A stretch of 64,000 nucleotides of DNA from Nocardioides anomalus (GCF_011046535.1 NZ_CP049257.1:1240001-1304000), one strand, 5' to 3'. Positions 1-10,236 are shown, numbered from the stretch's first letter. The notes: a model not told the origin generated them from the letters alone. Made by a program: numbers and translations.

Positions 1-1
1 C

Positions 2-769
2 ACCGGCGCGATCCGCTCGATCGTCTTCGCCTGCGACGCCGGCATGGGCTCCAGCGCCATGGGTGCCTCGGTCCTGCGCAAGAAGATCCAGGACGCCGGC
101 CACCCCGAGGTCACCGTCGTCAACAAGGCGATCTCCAGCCTGGGTGACGACTACGACCTCGTGGTGACCCACCAGGACCTCACCGACCGGGCGCGCCAGA
201 AGACCCCGTCGGCGATCCAGGTGTCGGTGGACAACTTCATGGCCAGCCCGCGCTACGACGAGATCGTCGAGCTGGTCGAGCAGTCGTCCAACGGTGGCGG
301 CGCGACGGCGGCCGCCGCGGCGGCTCCGACGGGCGGCGGCGACGTGCTGGCCCCGGAGTCGGTGGTCCTCGGCGGTACGGCGACCAGCCGGGACGCCGCG
401 ATCGACGAGGCCGGCAACCTGCTGGTCAGGGCGGGCGCGGTCGACTCGCGCTACGTCGACGCGATGCACGAGCGGGAGCGCTCGGTGTCCACGGCGATGG
501 GCAACAGCCTGGCCATCCCGCACGGCACCAACGAGGCCAAGGAGCTGATCCGGCGCACCGGCATCTCCTTCGTCCGCTACGACCAGCCGATCGACTGGAA
601 CGGCAAGCCGACCGAGTTCGTCATCGGCATCGCCGGTGCGGGCGACGACCACCTGGCGCTGCTGTCGCGGATCGCGGAGACCTTCACCGACGCCGACGCC
701 GTGGCCCGCCTGCGGGCGGCCGGCTCGGCCGACGAGGTCCTCGCCGTCCTGAACGGCGTGAAGGTCTGA
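2..769 (+). CDS. mtlA: Mannitol-type PTS permease, EIIB-EIIA part (5' end outside window)
   Basis: This is the cytoplasmic tail of a phosphotransferase permease that phosphorylates its sugar alcohol during uptake. The visible part starts inside the EIIB domain, whose phosphocysteine loop FACDAGMGSSAMG is seen with the Cys at visible residue 11. An Ala/Gly-rich linker at about residues 95-121 leads to an EIIA domain with the phosphohistidine motif AIPHGT (His about 174). The membrane EIIC domain must lie to the left. The B-then-A order fits MtlA-type EIICBA proteins. Mannitol as substrate is inferred from the family. Confidence 0.88.
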   Translation, partial: TGAIRSIVFACDAGMGSSAMGASVLRKKIQDAGHPEVTVVNKAISSLGDDYDLVVTHQDLTDRARQKTPSAIQVSVDNFMASPRYDEIVELVEQSSNGGGATAAAAAAPTGGGDVLAPESVVLGGTATSRDAAIDEAGNLLVRAGAVDSRYVDAMHERERSVSTAMGNSLAIPHGTNEAKELIRRTGISFVRYDQPIDWNGKPTEFVIGIAGAGDDHLALLSRIAETFTDADAVARLRAAGSADEVLAVLNGVKV

Positions 770-786
770 GCGCCGTCCACTGAGCG

Positions 787-834
787 CGGTCCGGCCGGTC
801 TGGCCCCACGGGGGGTGTCAGACCGGCCGGACCG
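787..834. terminator. Strong inverted repeat between convergent genes
   Basis: A 16-bp perfect stem (787-802 with 819-834) encloses a 16-base loop. The right arm is also the last codons and stop of the leftward molybdopterin oxidoreductase. The hairpin follows the PTS gene directly, so it may terminate both convergent transcripts. There is no clear T-run, as is usual at this base composition. Confidence 0.6.
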
Positions 835-2872
835 TCACGGGGACGCCGTTCAGCGCGGCGTTCCCGCTGACGTCCAGCAGGCCCGGGTCGGTCAGGTCGT
901 TGATCGAGACCCCCGGCACGCCGGACGCGTGCCGCAACCGCGTCCCGCCCACCTGGTGGCCGTAGCCGTGCGGGAGCGAGACCACCCCGCGCATCACGTC
1001 GTCCACCGCGCTCACCTCGACGTCGACCTGCCCGACGCGTGAGCGGACCCGCACCACCGCGCCGTCCTCGAGCCCCCTCTCGGCGAGGTCGTCGGGGTGC
1101 ATGAGCAGGTGGTGCCGCGCCCGGCCGCGGGTCAGGCGCGTGGTGTTGTGCAGCCAGGAGTTGTTGTCACGCAGGTGGCGCCGGCCGATGAGCAGCAGCT
1201 CACCGTCGGCCAGCTCCGGAGCGGACCGCTCGACCCGCGCGAGGTCCGCCACGACCAGCGGCGGCGTGAGGTCGATGCGGTGGTCGTCGGTCTGCAGCCG
1301 CCCGGGCACGCTCGGCCGGAGCGGGCCGAGGTCGACGCCCTCGGGGTGCTCGCGCAGCTCGGCCATCGTCGTCCGCCCGCCCGCGTCGAGGAGCATCTCG
1401 ATGAGCGCCGCCGGCTCCGCGCCGACGGCCCGGCCGCCGAGCCGCTCGGCCAGCGCGTCGAAGATCTCCCAGTCGTGGCGCGCGTCGTCGGGCCGCTCGA
1501 AGACCGCGGGCGTGAAGCGCGCGGTGTTGCGGACCGCGAAGCCGTGGAAGACCACGTCGTACTGGTCGCGCTCCAGCGCCGTGGTCGGCGGGAGGATCAC
1601 GTCGGCGTGCCGCGTCGTCTCGTTGAGGTAGATGTCGACGGCGACCACGAAGTCCAGCCCGTCGAGCGCGTCGGCCAGCGCTCGGCCGTTCGGGGTGGAG
1701 AGGACCGGGTTGCCCGCGACGGTCACCAGGGCGCGGATCCGGCCCTCGCCCGGCGTCGTCATCTCCTCGAGCATCGTCGCCGTCGGCAGCTCGCCCGCGA
1801 ACTCCGGCACCCCGCGCACCCGGCTGCGCCACACGTCGTGGTGGCCGGGCCCGACCACGCGGGTGCCGACCACGTCGACCGCGGGCTCGGGGAACAGCAC
1901 GCCGCCCTCGCGGTCGAAGTTCCCGGTCAGCAGGTTGAGCAGGTTCACCGCCCACTGGCAGACCGTCCCGAAGCCCTGCGTCGACAGCCCCATCCGGCCG
2001 TACGCCGCCGCGCGGTCCGCGGCCGCGAAGTCGCGGGTGAGCGCGCGGATGGTGTCGGCCGGCAGCCCGCTGGCCGCCTCGGCCCGCTCCGGGGTGAAGC
2101 CGGCCACCAGGTCGCGCACCTCGTCCACGTGGTCGACGTACGCCGGGGGAGTGGTCAGCCCGTCGGCGAACAGCACGTGCAGCATGGCCAGCAGCACGAA
2201 GGCGTCCGAGCCGGGCCGGACGAAGTGGTGCTCGTTCGCCACCTTCGCGGTCTCGGTGCGCCGCGGGTCGAGCACGACCATCCGGCCGCCGCGCGCCTTG
2301 AGCTCGCGCACCCGGTTCGGGAAGTCCGGGGCGGTCATCAGCGAGCCGTTGGAGGCCATCGGGTTGGCCCCCATGACCAGGAAGAAGTCGGTGCGGTCGA
2401 CGTCGGGCACCGGCAGCAGCAGCTGGTGGCCGAAGAGCTGCCAGGCCACGAACTGGTGCGGGACCTGGTCGACGGTCGAGGCGCTGAAGCGGCTGTGCGT
2501 GCGCAGCGCCTTGACGAACGGGACGCCGTGGGTCTGGAAGCCCAGCGAGTGCGCGTTGGGGTTGCCGAGGTAGACACCGACCGCGTCCCGGCCGTGCTCG
2601 TCGGCGACCGCCCGCAGCCGCTCGGCCACCAGGCCGAAGGCCTCGTCCCAGTCGATCTCGACCCAGTCGTCGCCGTCGCGGCGCACCGGCCGGCGCAGCC
2701 GGTCGGGGTCGGCGTGCACGTCGGCCAGTGCGACGCCCTTGGGGCAGACGTAGCCGCGCGAGAGCGGGTCGGCCGGGTTGCCGCGGATGCCGGTGACGGC
2801 CCCGTCCTCGATCGTGAGCTCGAGGCCGCAGATCGCCTCGCACAGGTTGCAGACGCCGATCCGCTTCTCCAC
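818..2872 (-). CDS. Molybdopterin-dependent oxidoreductase with N-terminal 4Fe-4S site
   Basis: A 684-residue member of the DMSO reductase/formate dehydrogenase superfamily. The N-terminal cluster motif is complete: Cys 8, 11 and 15 in GVCNLCEAIC, and Cys 43 in YVCPKG. The molybdopterin domains follow, and the last ~110 residues are a dinucleotide-binding domain containing IGRRHLRDNNSWLHN. No signal peptide or membrane segment is visible, so a cytoplasmic enzyme is likely. No electron-transfer subunit or cofactor gene is adjacent, so the substrate cannot be read from context. GTG start. The gene ends in a terminator-like hairpin. Confidence 0.85.
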   Translation of the reverse strand: MEKRIGVCNLCEAICGLELTIEDGAVTGIRGNPADPLSRGYVCPKGVALADVHADPDRLRRPVRRDGDDWVEIDWDEAFGLVAERLRAVADEHGRDAVGVYLGNPNAHSLGFQTHGVPFVKALRTHSRFSASTVDQVPHQFVAWQLFGHQLLLPVPDVDRTDFFLVMGANPMASNGSLMTAPDFPNRVRELKARGGRMVVLDPRRTETAKVANEHHFVRPGSDAFVLLAMLHVLFADGLTTPPAYVDHVDEVRDLVAGFTPERAEAASGLPADTIRALTRDFAAADRAAAYGRMGLSTQGFGTVCQWAVNLLNLLTGNFDREGGVLFPEPAVDVVGTRVVGPGHHDVWRSRVRGVPEFAGELPTATMLEEMTTPGEGRIRALVTVAGNPVLSTPNGRALADALDGLDFVVAVDIYLNETTRHADVILPPTTALERDQYDVVFHGFAVRNTARFTPAVFERPDDARHDWEIFDALAERLGGRAVGAEPAALIEMLLDAGGRTTMAELREHPEGVDLGPLRPSVPGRLQTDDHRIDLTPPLVVADLARVERSAPELADGELLLIGRRHLRDNNSWLHNTTRLTRGRARHHLLMHPDDLAERGLEDGAVVRVRSRVGQVDVEVSAVDDVMRGVVSLPHGYGHQVGGTRLRHASGVPGVSINDLTDPGLLDVSGNAALNGVPVTVRPV

Positions 2873-2892
2873 GCCTCGAACCTAGTGCGGGA

Positions 2893-4596
2893 TCAGTCCG
2901 GCAGCGAGCCCGGCGGCTTGCAGATCACGGTGTCCGACGGCGTGTAGGTCGTGTGCATCTTCTCGGTCCGCTCGAGCTCGGCGGAGCCGGCCCGGCGCCA
3001 GTAGCGCCACACGTCGATGTCGAAGCCGCCGTAGCCGGTGTTGGGGTAGCAGTCCGGAGTGTCCAGGGTCCGGGTCGCCGGCGAGGTCAGCTTGTAGCTG
3101 TCACCCGTCTTGGTCGTGATGTCCCAGTACTTCGTGGAGAACATCCGCACCGTCACCACGCCCTGCGACGACGGCGTGCTGGGGGTGAGGTGAGCGTGGA
3201 CGAGCACGCCGTACGGCGTGTCGTTGCGGAACCTCAGGTCGACCGTCGGCCAGGCGACCGTCGCCTCCCGGCCGACGGGGTAGCGGTCGATGTAGAAGGA
3301 GTGCGGCTTGTGCTCGACGTCGGTCATGCCGGCGAAGAAGGCCGCGTTGAACGTCGTCGTGGCCATCTGCGAGACCCCGCCGCCGAGGTCCTCCTTGAAG
3401 ATGCCGTTGCTGATGATGAAGCCGTCGGTGAAGCCGTTCTCCGCGGTCCGCTCGCCGACCGTCCCGTTGAGGGAGAAGGTCTCGCCCGGCTTGACGACGG
3501 TGCCGTCGACCAGCTCGGCGGCGCGACCGATGTTGGTGTTGCGGTACTCCGCGTAGGGGAAGTAGGTCGTGAACTGCGAGACCTGCTCGGTGATCTGCAG
3601 CGCCTCGGCGTCCTCGGTGGTGAAGGCCGGCTCCACGACCTCGGCCGGGACCTCGAGCTCGCGCTCGCCCTCGGGCGCGGTCACCAGGTCCAGGAACGCC
3701 TCGTCGACCACGTCCTGGTCGAAGCTGACGCCCGGCTTGCCCGGCACGACCCGGGGCTTGCCGGCCACCAGCCGGACCTCGGCGTCGACCGGCGGCTGCC
3801 CGTCCTTGGCCACCAGCCCGGACAGCTGCCGGGCCAGCACGCCCGAGCGCAGCGTCGGCACCAGTTCACCGTCCTCGGGCACCAGTCGCAGGGCCCGCAC
3901 GAACTGGCGTGGCTCCAGGGTCACCGCGGACGCGTCGAAGCGCAGCGTCACCGGACCCGACAGCGCGGGCTCCGCGAACTCCTCGCGCGCCTGCCTCACG
4001 TCGCCCGCGTCGATGGCCGGCTGCTCCTCGCTGGTCTCCAGCTCCGCCCGGCCGCCGTCGACGTACGCCGCGACCAGGGCGTCCGCCGCGGCGTCCCGGT
4101 CCAGCGCCGTCCCCGGCTCCGGGTCGCGCACCCTGACCCCCTTGCGGGTCAGCCGCACCACGCCGTCCACCGGCTCGTCGGCCACCCGCTCGTCGAGCTC
4201 GTCCAGCAGGCCGTCCAGCGCGTCGTCGTCCACGGCCACCACGGGCTCGAGGTCGTCACCGCCGGTGAACCGGTCCCACAGCGTCGTCGGCGACCACCGC
4301 GCGCCGCCGGCCACCTGGTCCACCGACGCCTCCGCGTCCAGGCGCAGCCCGGCGTCGGCGGGGGAGACCTCGCGCTCGGTGCCGCCCACGGCGACCTCGA
4401 GGCCGGGCCGGTCGGCGTACGCCTCGGCCAGGCGCTGCTCGGCCGCGGACCGCGACAGCCCGCCCACGGCGACGCCCCCGATCGACGTGCCGCGCGGCAG
4501 GTCGTCGCCCGCGACCAGCACCGCCACGACGTACGCCGCGCCGGCGGCGGCCAGCCCCAGGCCGCTCAGCTTGACCCACCGGTGCACGACGACCAA
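2893..4596 (-). CDS. VanW family membrane-anchored cell-wall protein
   Basis: A 567-residue protein. One membrane segment near residues 10-28 leaves the rest outside the cell. Two repeated regions of the peptidoglycan-binding-4 type fill about residues 40-310. The C-terminal half is a VanW domain with the hallmarks GETFSLNGTVGERT and GGGVSQMATTTFNAAFF. The biochemical role of VanW proteins is not settled; a cell-wall role is inferred from architecture. The TTG start at 4596 is uncertain, since a GTG at 4587 gives almost the same protein. It is divergent from the next gene with about 47 bases between them. Confidence 0.82.
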   Translation of the reverse strand: MVVVHRWVKLSGLGLAAAGAAYVVAVLVAGDDLPRGTSIGGVAVGGLSRSAAEQRLAEAYADRPGLEVAVGGTEREVSPADAGLRLDAEASVDQVAGGARWSPTTLWDRFTGGDDLEPVVAVDDDALDGLLDELDERVADEPVDGVVRLTRKGVRVRDPEPGTALDRDAAADALVAAYVDGGRAELETSEEQPAIDAGDVRQAREEFAEPALSGPVTLRFDASAVTLEPRQFVRALRLVPEDGELVPTLRSGVLARQLSGLVAKDGQPPVDAEVRLVAGKPRVVPGKPGVSFDQDVVDEAFLDLVTAPEGERELEVPAEVVEPAFTTEDAEALQITEQVSQFTTYFPYAEYRNTNIGRAAELVDGTVVKPGETFSLNGTVGERTAENGFTDGFIISNGIFKEDLGGGVSQMATTTFNAAFFAGMTDVEHKPHSFYIDRYPVGREATVAWPTVDLRFRNDTPYGVLVHAHLTPSTPSSQGVVTVRMFSTKYWDITTKTGDSYKLTSPATRTLDTPDCYPNTGYGGFDIDVWRYWRRAGSAELERTEKMHTTYTPSDTVICKPPGSLPD

Positions 4597-4643
4597 CCTA
4601 CGGGCTCTTCAACTCTACTGACTTACTCGTCTATCATCACCGG

Positions 4644-5872
4644 ATGCCGAAGCCGCTCCTGACCCGCCGCTCCCTCGTCACCTCCGCCGCCGCCGGGGGG
4701 CGCTCGTCGCGGGCGGTGGGTGGGGCGCCCTGCTCGACCCGGCCCGGGCGGCGTACCCGGCGATCCTCAAGCCGACGCCGGCCGATCAGTTCACCGACTT
4801 CGGCACCAACGCCGAGATGCGCTGGGCCACGGTGAACCCGCGCAAGTACCTCACCCCGCAGCCTCGGCTGTTCGTGCGCAACCACACCTCGACGCCGGTC
4901 ATCGACAAAAGCGCGTGGCGGCTGAGGGTGTTCGGCGACGGGCTGGCCACCCCGCGACCGGCCACCGACCCGCTGACGCTCAGCTTCCGCGACCTGCGCC
5001 GGCTCCCGCACACCCGGGTGCTGAGCGTGCACGAGTGCACCGGCAACGGCCGCAGCTTCTTCGCCAGCCAGCAGGGCACCCCGGCGGCCGGCACCGCCTG
5101 GACCCTCGGCGCGGTCGGGAGCGTGGTCTGGGAGGGCGTGCGGCTGCGCGACCTGCTCAAGGAGGTCGGGCTCGGCGACGACGCCGTCTCCATCCAGGCG
5201 ACCGGCCTGGACCCGAGCTACGTCTCCGGCGGCGTCGACTACGGCCCGGTGCGCCGGCCGTTCCCGGTGAGCAAGGCCCTGCGCGACGCGGTGCTGGCGT
5301 GGAGCGCGAACGACGAGGAGCTGCTGCCCGACCACGGCTACCCGCTGCGGCTGGTGCTGCCCGGCTGGGTCGGCATCGGCTCCATCAAGTGGCTCGGCTC
5401 GCTGGAGGTGTCGAACACCCAGCTGACCTCGCCGTGGAACACCAAGTGGTACCGCATGACCGGGCCGACGTACTCCACGACCGAGCCGCCGCTCACGGTC
5501 AACCCCGTCCGCTCCGCCTGGGAGCTCGCCTCGGGCGCCACCCTGCGCGCCGGTCGCCGCCACACCCTCACCGGTCGCGCCTGGAGCGGCGCCGCGCCGA
5601 TCAAGAAGGTCAACGTGAGCCTCGACGGTGGGCAGAGCTGGCAGCGCGCCGACCTGCGCGACGAGGACGGCCGCGGCGCCGGCGTGGCCACCGTGCGCGG
5701 CCACGGCTGGACGCGCTTCTCGGTCGAGTGGGACCGGCCCGCGGCCGGCTCCTACCAGCTGCTGGCCCGCGCCACCGACACCGACGGGCGCACCCAGCCC
5801 CTGGCCTCGCCGTTCAACGACCAGGGATACTTCTTCGACGCCGTGGTCCGGCACCCGGTGACGGTGGCCTGA
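4644..5872 (+). CDS. Tat-exported sulfite-oxidase-like molybdopterin protein, apparent frameshift
   Basis: The N-terminus [19 protein letters not shown] is a Tat signal (RRSLV) and lies in one frame. From the G6 run at 4695-4700 onward the protein continues in another frame, through [15 protein letters not shown] and on to an oxidoreductase molybdopterin-binding domain. One more G in the run would give a single protein of about 409 residues. The expected Mo-ligand Cys is in [12 protein letters not shown] (codon 5036-5038). A dimerisation/Ig-like domain fills the C-terminal third. Without the upstream segment the first ATG in the main frame (4817) would lack a signal peptide. Sequencing error is more likely than true inactivation. 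The substrate is unknown. Confidence 0.75.
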
Positions 5873-5920
5873 GCGACCGTGGCCCGACCGCACGCCGAGC
5901 CCTCGCCGCCCGGCTCAGGA

Positions 5921-5950
5921 TTGGGCCCGCCCCCAGCCCGCTGCTAGCCT
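5921..5950 (+). promoter_or_regulatory. Candidate rpsO promoter
   Basis: TTGGGC and TAGCCT lie 18 bases apart in an otherwise non-coding stretch of about 200 bases before rpsO. The resulting leader of roughly 115 bases contains a small hairpin, GCCGT-gca-ACGGC (5992-6004). Autoregulation by S15 is known in other bacteria, but the structure needed for it is not demonstrated here. Confidence 0.35.
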
Positions 5951-6074
5951 TGCCCGGTTGCCCGTCGTGGGCGACCAGCACCTGCTGAACCGCCGTGCAA
6001 CGGCCGCGGATCCAGAGTGCCCGGGTGGACAGGCCCCGGCGCGCCGCGCAGACGAGAACCGAGAGGGAGCCCGC

Positions 6075-6350
6075 ATGTCAGTCGGAACCGACGCGGAGAC
6101 CAAGAAGAAGATCATCGCCGAGTACGCCACGACCGAGGGCGACACCGGTTCGCCGGAGGTGCAGATCGCGCTGCTCAGCCACCGGATCAGCCACCTCACC
6201 GAGCACCTCAAGGAGCACAAGCACGACCACCACAGCCGTCGTGGTCTGCTGCTGCTCGTCGGCCAGCGCCGGCGGCTCCTCAACTACCTGAACAAGACCG
6301 AGATCGAGCGCTACCGCTCGATCATCGAGCGTCTCGGCCTGCGCCGCTGA
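6075..6350 (+). CDS. rpsO: 30S ribosomal protein S15
   Basis: A 91-residue protein that binds 16S rRNA early in small-subunit assembly. The family signature is clear: [25 protein letters not shown], then [18 protein letters not shown], ending in ERLGLRR. The ATG used here follows GAGAGGGAG at normal spacing. Upstream in-frame codons do not look like S15, so longer starts are rejected. It lies directly before pnp, the classic rpsO-pnp order, with a hairpin between them. Confidence 0.97.
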   Translation: MSVGTDAETKKKIIAEYATTEGDTGSPEVQIALLSHRISHLTEHLKEHKHDHHSRRGLLLLVGQRRRLLNYLNKTEIERYRSIIERLGLRR

Positions 6351-6356
6351 CTCACC

Positions 6357-6382
6357 GGAGCCCCCGCCCGCGCGGGGGCTCC
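6357..6382 (+). terminator. rpsO terminator or processing hairpin
   Basis: A 10-bp perfect stem, GGAGCCCCCG with CGGGGGCTCC, and a six-base loop start seven bases after the rpsO stop. Only a weak T tract (ACATTT) follows, so readthrough into pnp is possible. Confidence 0.7.
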
Positions 6383-6572
6383 GCTACATTTCACAACAGA
6401 ACACCGATCAGCAACCACAGGAGCGACCCGCCGTTCTGGCCCGGTCCTCGGTAGTGGCTCTCAGAACCGCTGTCCCCGGACAGACCGACGCTCTGCGGGC
6501 CTCGATCGAAGACCGGCCTCTCTTGATGCGGGACGCTGCGGATCGCTCCGCGACAGAGAAGGCAAAAACCTC

Positions 6573-8831
6573 TTGAGTGACAACTCCACCGAACCCGTGA
6601 TCTCCGCCGTCGAGACCACCCTCGACAACGGCCAGTACGGCCAGCGCACGGTCAAGTTCGAGACCGGGCTGCTGGCCCGGCAGGCCGCCGGCGCCGTGAC
6701 CGCCTACCTCGACGACGACACGATGCTGCTGTCGGCGACCACCGCGGGCAAGACGCCCAAGGACCAGTTCGACTTCTTCCCGCTCACCATCGACGTCGAG
6801 GAGCGGATGTACGCCGCGGGCAAGATCCCCGGCTCCTTCTTCCGCTCCGAGGGCCGCCCGGGCGAGGACGCGATCCTCACCTGCCGCCTCATCGACCGCC
6901 CGCTGCGCCCGACCTTCAAGAAGGGCCTGCGCAACGAGGTCCAGGTCGTCATCACCGTGCTGGCACTCAACCCCGACCAGCCCTACGACGTGCTGGCCAT
7001 CAACGCCGCGTCGATGTCCACCCAGCTCTCCGGCCTGCCGTTCTCCGGCCCGGTCGGCGGCGTCCGCGTGGCACTGATCGAGGGCACCTGGGTGTGCTTC
7101 CCGACCCACAGCCAGCTCGAGGACGCCGTCTTCGACATGGTGGTGGCCGGTCGCGTCACCGAGACCGGTGACGTCGCGATCATGATGGTCGAGGCCGAGG
7201 CGCCCGAGCACGCGATGACCCTCATCGAGGGCGGCGTCCAGGCGCCGACCGAGGAGGTCGTGGCCCAGGGCCTCGACGCCGCCAAGCCGTTCATCAAGCA
7301 GCTCTGCGACGCGCAGAGCGAGCTGGCCAAGCAGGCCGCCAAGCCGGTCCAGGACTTCCCGGTCTTCCTCGACTACGAGGACGACGTCTTCGCCGCCGTC
7401 GAGTCGGCCGTCCGCTCCGACCTCGCCGCCGCGATGGGGATCGCCGACAAGACCGAGCGCAACGACCGCACCGACGAGCTCAAGGCGCGGACGCTGGACC
7501 AGCTCGGCCCGCAGTTCGAGGGTCGCGAGAAGGAGATCGGTGCGGCGTTCCGCTCGGTCAACAAGTCGCTGGTCCGCGAGAGCATCCTGCGCGACAAGGT
7601 CCGCATCGACGGCCGTGGCCTGGCCGACATCCGGCCGCTGCACGCCGAGGTCGGCGTGATCCCGCGGGTGCACGGCTCGGCGCTGTTCGAGCGCGGTGAG
7701 ACCCAGATCCTGGGCGTCACCACCCTCGACATGCTCAAGATGGAGCAGCAGCTCGACACGCTGTCGCCCGAGAAGCACCGCCGCTACATGCACAAGTACG
7801 TCTTCCCGCCGTTCTCCACCGGTGAGACCGGCCGCGTGGGCTCGCCCAAGCGTCGCGAGGTCGGCCACGGTGCGCTCGCGCGCCGCGCGCTGCTGCCGGT
7901 GCTGCCGAGCCGCGAGGAGTTCCCGTACGCCATCCGCCAGCTGTCGGAGGCCATGGGCTCCAACGGCTCGACCTCGATGGGCTCGGTCTGCGCCTCGACG
8001 CTGTCGCTGCTCCAGGCCGGTGTGCCCCTCAAGGCGCCGGTCGCCGGCATCGCGATGGGCCTGGTCTCCGGTGAGATCGACGGCTCGACGCAGTACGTCG
8101 CGCTGACCGACATCCTCGGTGCCGAGGACGCGTTCGGCGACATGGACTTCAAGGTCGCCGGCACCCGCCAGTTCGTCACCGCGCTCCAGCTCGACACCAA
8201 GCTCGACGGCATCCCCGCCGAGGTGCTCGGGCAGGCGCTGCAGCAGGCGCGCGACGCCCGCATGACGATCCTCGACGTGATGGCCGAGGCCATCGACGAG
8301 CCGGAGGAGATGTCGCCGACCGCGCCGCGGATCATCAGCATCAACATCCCGGTGGACAAGATCGGCGAGGTGATCGGGCCCAAGGGCAAGGTCATCAACC
8401 AGATCCAGGACGACACCGGCGCCTCGATCTCGATCGAGGACGACGGCACGATCTACATCGGCGCGACCAGCGGCGACCAGGCCGAGGCGGCCCGTTCGGC
8501 CATCAACGCGATCGCCAACCCGACGATGCCCGAGGTCGGCGAGCGCTACCTCGGCACCGTCGTGAAGACGACCAACTTCGGTGCCTTCGTCTCGCTGCTC
8601 CCGGGCAAGGACGGCCTGCTGCACATCAGCAAGCTGCGTCCGCTGGCCGGCGGCAAGCGGGTCGAGAACGTCGAGGACGTCGTCTCGGTCGGTCAGAAGA
8701 TCCAGGTCCAGATCGCCGAGATCGACGACCGCGGCAAGCTGTCGCTGACCCCGGTCGTCGAGGACGAGGGCTCCGAGGCTGGCTCGGACTCCTCCGACGC
8801 CGCGGCGGAGACCGAGCAGGTCGAGGCCTGA
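6573..8831 (+). CDS. pnp: Polyribonucleotide nucleotidyltransferase (PNPase)
   Basis: A 752-residue phosphorolytic 3'-5' exoribonuclease that also makes RNA tails; it acts as a trimer in the cytoplasm. Two RNase PH-like domains (about residues 15-240 and 335-560) flank an all-helical linker. A KH domain follows ([20 protein letters not shown]), then an S1 domain ([26 protein letters not shown]). The acidic Ser/Asp/Glu-rich tail is normal for actinobacteria. The TTG start follows GAGAAGG by about ten bases, and the sequence [14 protein letters not shown] agrees with the family. The ~190-base leader after the rpsO hairpin is non-coding and could hold the RNA target for pnp autocontrol, as known elsewhere. 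Confidence 0.97.
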   Translation: MSDNSTEPVISAVETTLDNGQYGQRTVKFETGLLARQAAGAVTAYLDDDTMLLSATTAGKTPKDQFDFFPLTIDVEERMYAAGKIPGSFFRSEGRPGEDAILTCRLIDRPLRPTFKKGLRNEVQVVITVLALNPDQPYDVLAINAASMSTQLSGLPFSGPVGGVRVALIEGTWVCFPTHSQLEDAVFDMVVAGRVTETGDVAIMMVEAEAPEHAMTLIEGGVQAPTEEVVAQGLDAAKPFIKQLCDAQSELAKQAAKPVQDFPVFLDYEDDVFAAVESAVRSDLAAAMGIADKTERNDRTDELKARTLDQLGPQFEGREKEIGAAFRSVNKSLVRESILRDKVRIDGRGLADIRPLHAEVGVIPRVHGSALFERGETQILGVTTLDMLKMEQQLDTLSPEKHRRYMHKYVFPPFSTGETGRVGSPKRREVGHGALARRALLPVLPSREEFPYAIRQLSEAMGSNGSTSMGSVCASTLSLLQAGVPLKAPVAGIAMGLVSGEIDGSTQYVALTDILGAEDAFGDMDFKVAGTRQFVTALQLDTKLDGIPAEVLGQALQQARDARMTILDVMAEAIDEPEEMSPTAPRIISINIPVDKIGEVIGPKGKVINQIQDDTGASISIEDDGTIYIGATSGDQAEAARSAINAIANPTMPEVGERYLGTVVKTTNFGAFVSLLPGKDGLLHISKLRPLAGGKRVENVEDVVSVGQKIQVQIAEIDDRGKLSLTPVVEDEGSEAGSDSSDAAAETEQVEA

Positions 8832-8908
8832 CCACGGCCGCTCGTACGCCGGACCTGGGGCGCGGGACCACCCGCACCCTGCAGACGGAGAAGGACGGCG
8901 CCGGACGC

Positions 8909-10159
8909 GTGACCTCACGCGTCCGGCGCACGGTCCTGCCCGGCGGCCTCCGGGTCATCACCGAGCAGCTGGCCGGCGTCCGCTCGGCCAGCATCGGGGT
9001 CTGGGTCGGCGTCGGCTCGCGCGACGAGAGCCCGACCCTGCACGGCTGCTCGCACTTCCTGGAGCACCTGCTCTTCAAGGGCACCCAGGAGCGCACGGCG
9101 CTGGACATCTCCATCGCGCTCGACGCGGTGGGCGGGGAGTTCAACGCCTACACCGCCAAGGAGTACACCGTCTTCCACGCCCGGGTCCTCGACGAGGACC
9201 TCGGGCTGGCCGTCGACGTGCTCGGCGACATGATCACCTCCTCGACCCTCGCGGCCGAGGACGTCGAGGCCGAGCGCGACGTGATCCTCGACGAGATCGC
9301 GATGCACGACGACGACCCCGACGACGTGGTGCACAACCTGTTCACCGAGCAGGCCTACGGCGCGCACTCGCCGCTCGGGCGCCCGATCGCCGGCACCGTC
9401 GGCTCCATCGAGGCGCTGACCCGCGCCCAGATCGCGCGCTTCTACAAGCGGCACTACCGCCCGGCGACCATGGTGGTCGCCGCGGCCGGCAACCTCGAGC
9501 ACGGCGCGGTCGTGCGCATGGTCCGCAAGGCCTTCGGCCGTGGCGGGTGGCTCGACCGCGACGAGGCCCCGGTCGCGCCGCGCCACGGCACCAAGCGCGT
9601 CCGCGTCACGCCCGGCACCGTCGAGGCCACCCGGCCCTTCGAGCAGGTCAACGTGGTGCTCGGGATGGAGGGCGTGGACCGCAACGACGAGCGCCGCTTC
9701 GCGCTCGGCGTGCTCAACACCGCGCTGGGCGGCGGCACGTCGTCGCGGCTGTTCCAGGAGGTCCGCGAGGTCCGCGGGCTGGCCTACTCCGTGTTCTCCT
9801 TCGCCAGCCACCACGCCGACTCCGGCCTGGTCGGCGTCTCGGTCGGTTGCCTGCCGAACAAGCTCGACGACGTCCTCGCCGTCGTGCGCACCGAGCTGGC
9901 CCGGGTGGCCCGCGACGGCATCACCGAGGAGGAGCTGGCCCGGGGCAAGGGCCAGCTGCGCGGCGGTCTGGTCCTCGGCCTGGAGGACTCCGGGTCCCGG
10001 ATGTCGCGCATCGGCAAGGCCGAGCTGGTCCAGGACGAGCTCCTGGCCATCGACGAGGTCATGGCCCGCATCGACGGCGTGAGCCTCGAGCAGGTCCGCG
10101 ACGTCGCCCGCCAGGTCTTCAGCCAGCCGGAGATCCTGGCCGTCGTCGGCCCGGCCTAG
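8909..10159 (+). CDS. M16 family zinc metallopeptidase
   Basis: A 416-residue pitrilysin/processing-peptidase-like protein, the usual neighbour of pnp in actinobacteria (PepR-like). The inverted zinc motif HFLEH (His 49, Glu 52, His 53) is followed 76 residues later by the third ligand Glu 129 in VILDEIAMHDDD. The C-terminal half has the family RLFQEVREVRGLAYSVFSF segment. GTG start. The reading frame is open and protein-like upstream to a CTG at 8828 that overlaps the pnp stop, which would add 27 residues; this is treated as a finding. No signal peptide is seen. Confidence 0.9.
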   Translation: MTSRVRRTVLPGGLRVITEQLAGVRSASIGVWVGVGSRDESPTLHGCSHFLEHLLFKGTQERTALDISIALDAVGGEFNAYTAKEYTVFHARVLDEDLGLAVDVLGDMITSSTLAAEDVEAERDVILDEIAMHDDDPDDVVHNLFTEQAYGAHSPLGRPIAGTVGSIEALTRAQIARFYKRHYRPATMVVAAAGNLEHGAVVRMVRKAFGRGGWLDRDEAPVAPRHGTKRVRVTPGTVEATRPFEQVNVVLGMEGVDRNDERRFALGVLNTALGGGTSSRLFQEVREVRGLAYSVFSFASHHADSGLVGVSVGCLPNKLDDVLAVVRTELARVARDGITEEELARGKGQLRGGLVLGLEDSGSRMSRIGKAELVQDELLAIDEVMARIDGVSLEQVRDVARQVFSQPEILAVVGPA

Positions 10160-10236
10160 ACAGCTCACCGCCTGAGAGCCAGCAGGAGAGCGGAAACCCG
10201 GCTCAGGGGCCTCATCGGTCACATACCCTCTCCCGT

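Noticed and set aside
1097..2947. Long open frames opposite the molybdopterin oxidoreductase, and similar ones opposite pnp, flhA, motB and others (up to >800 codons)
   Set aside because: They are the expected shadows of high-GC genes. Their translations are Arg/Gly/Pro/His-rich with no domains, while the opposite frame is a clear known protein.
5987..6010. A recognised S15-binding autoregulatory RNA in the rpsO leader
   Set aside because: Only a 5-bp hairpin is visible; the three-way junction or pseudoknot used by known S15 leaders could not be identified.
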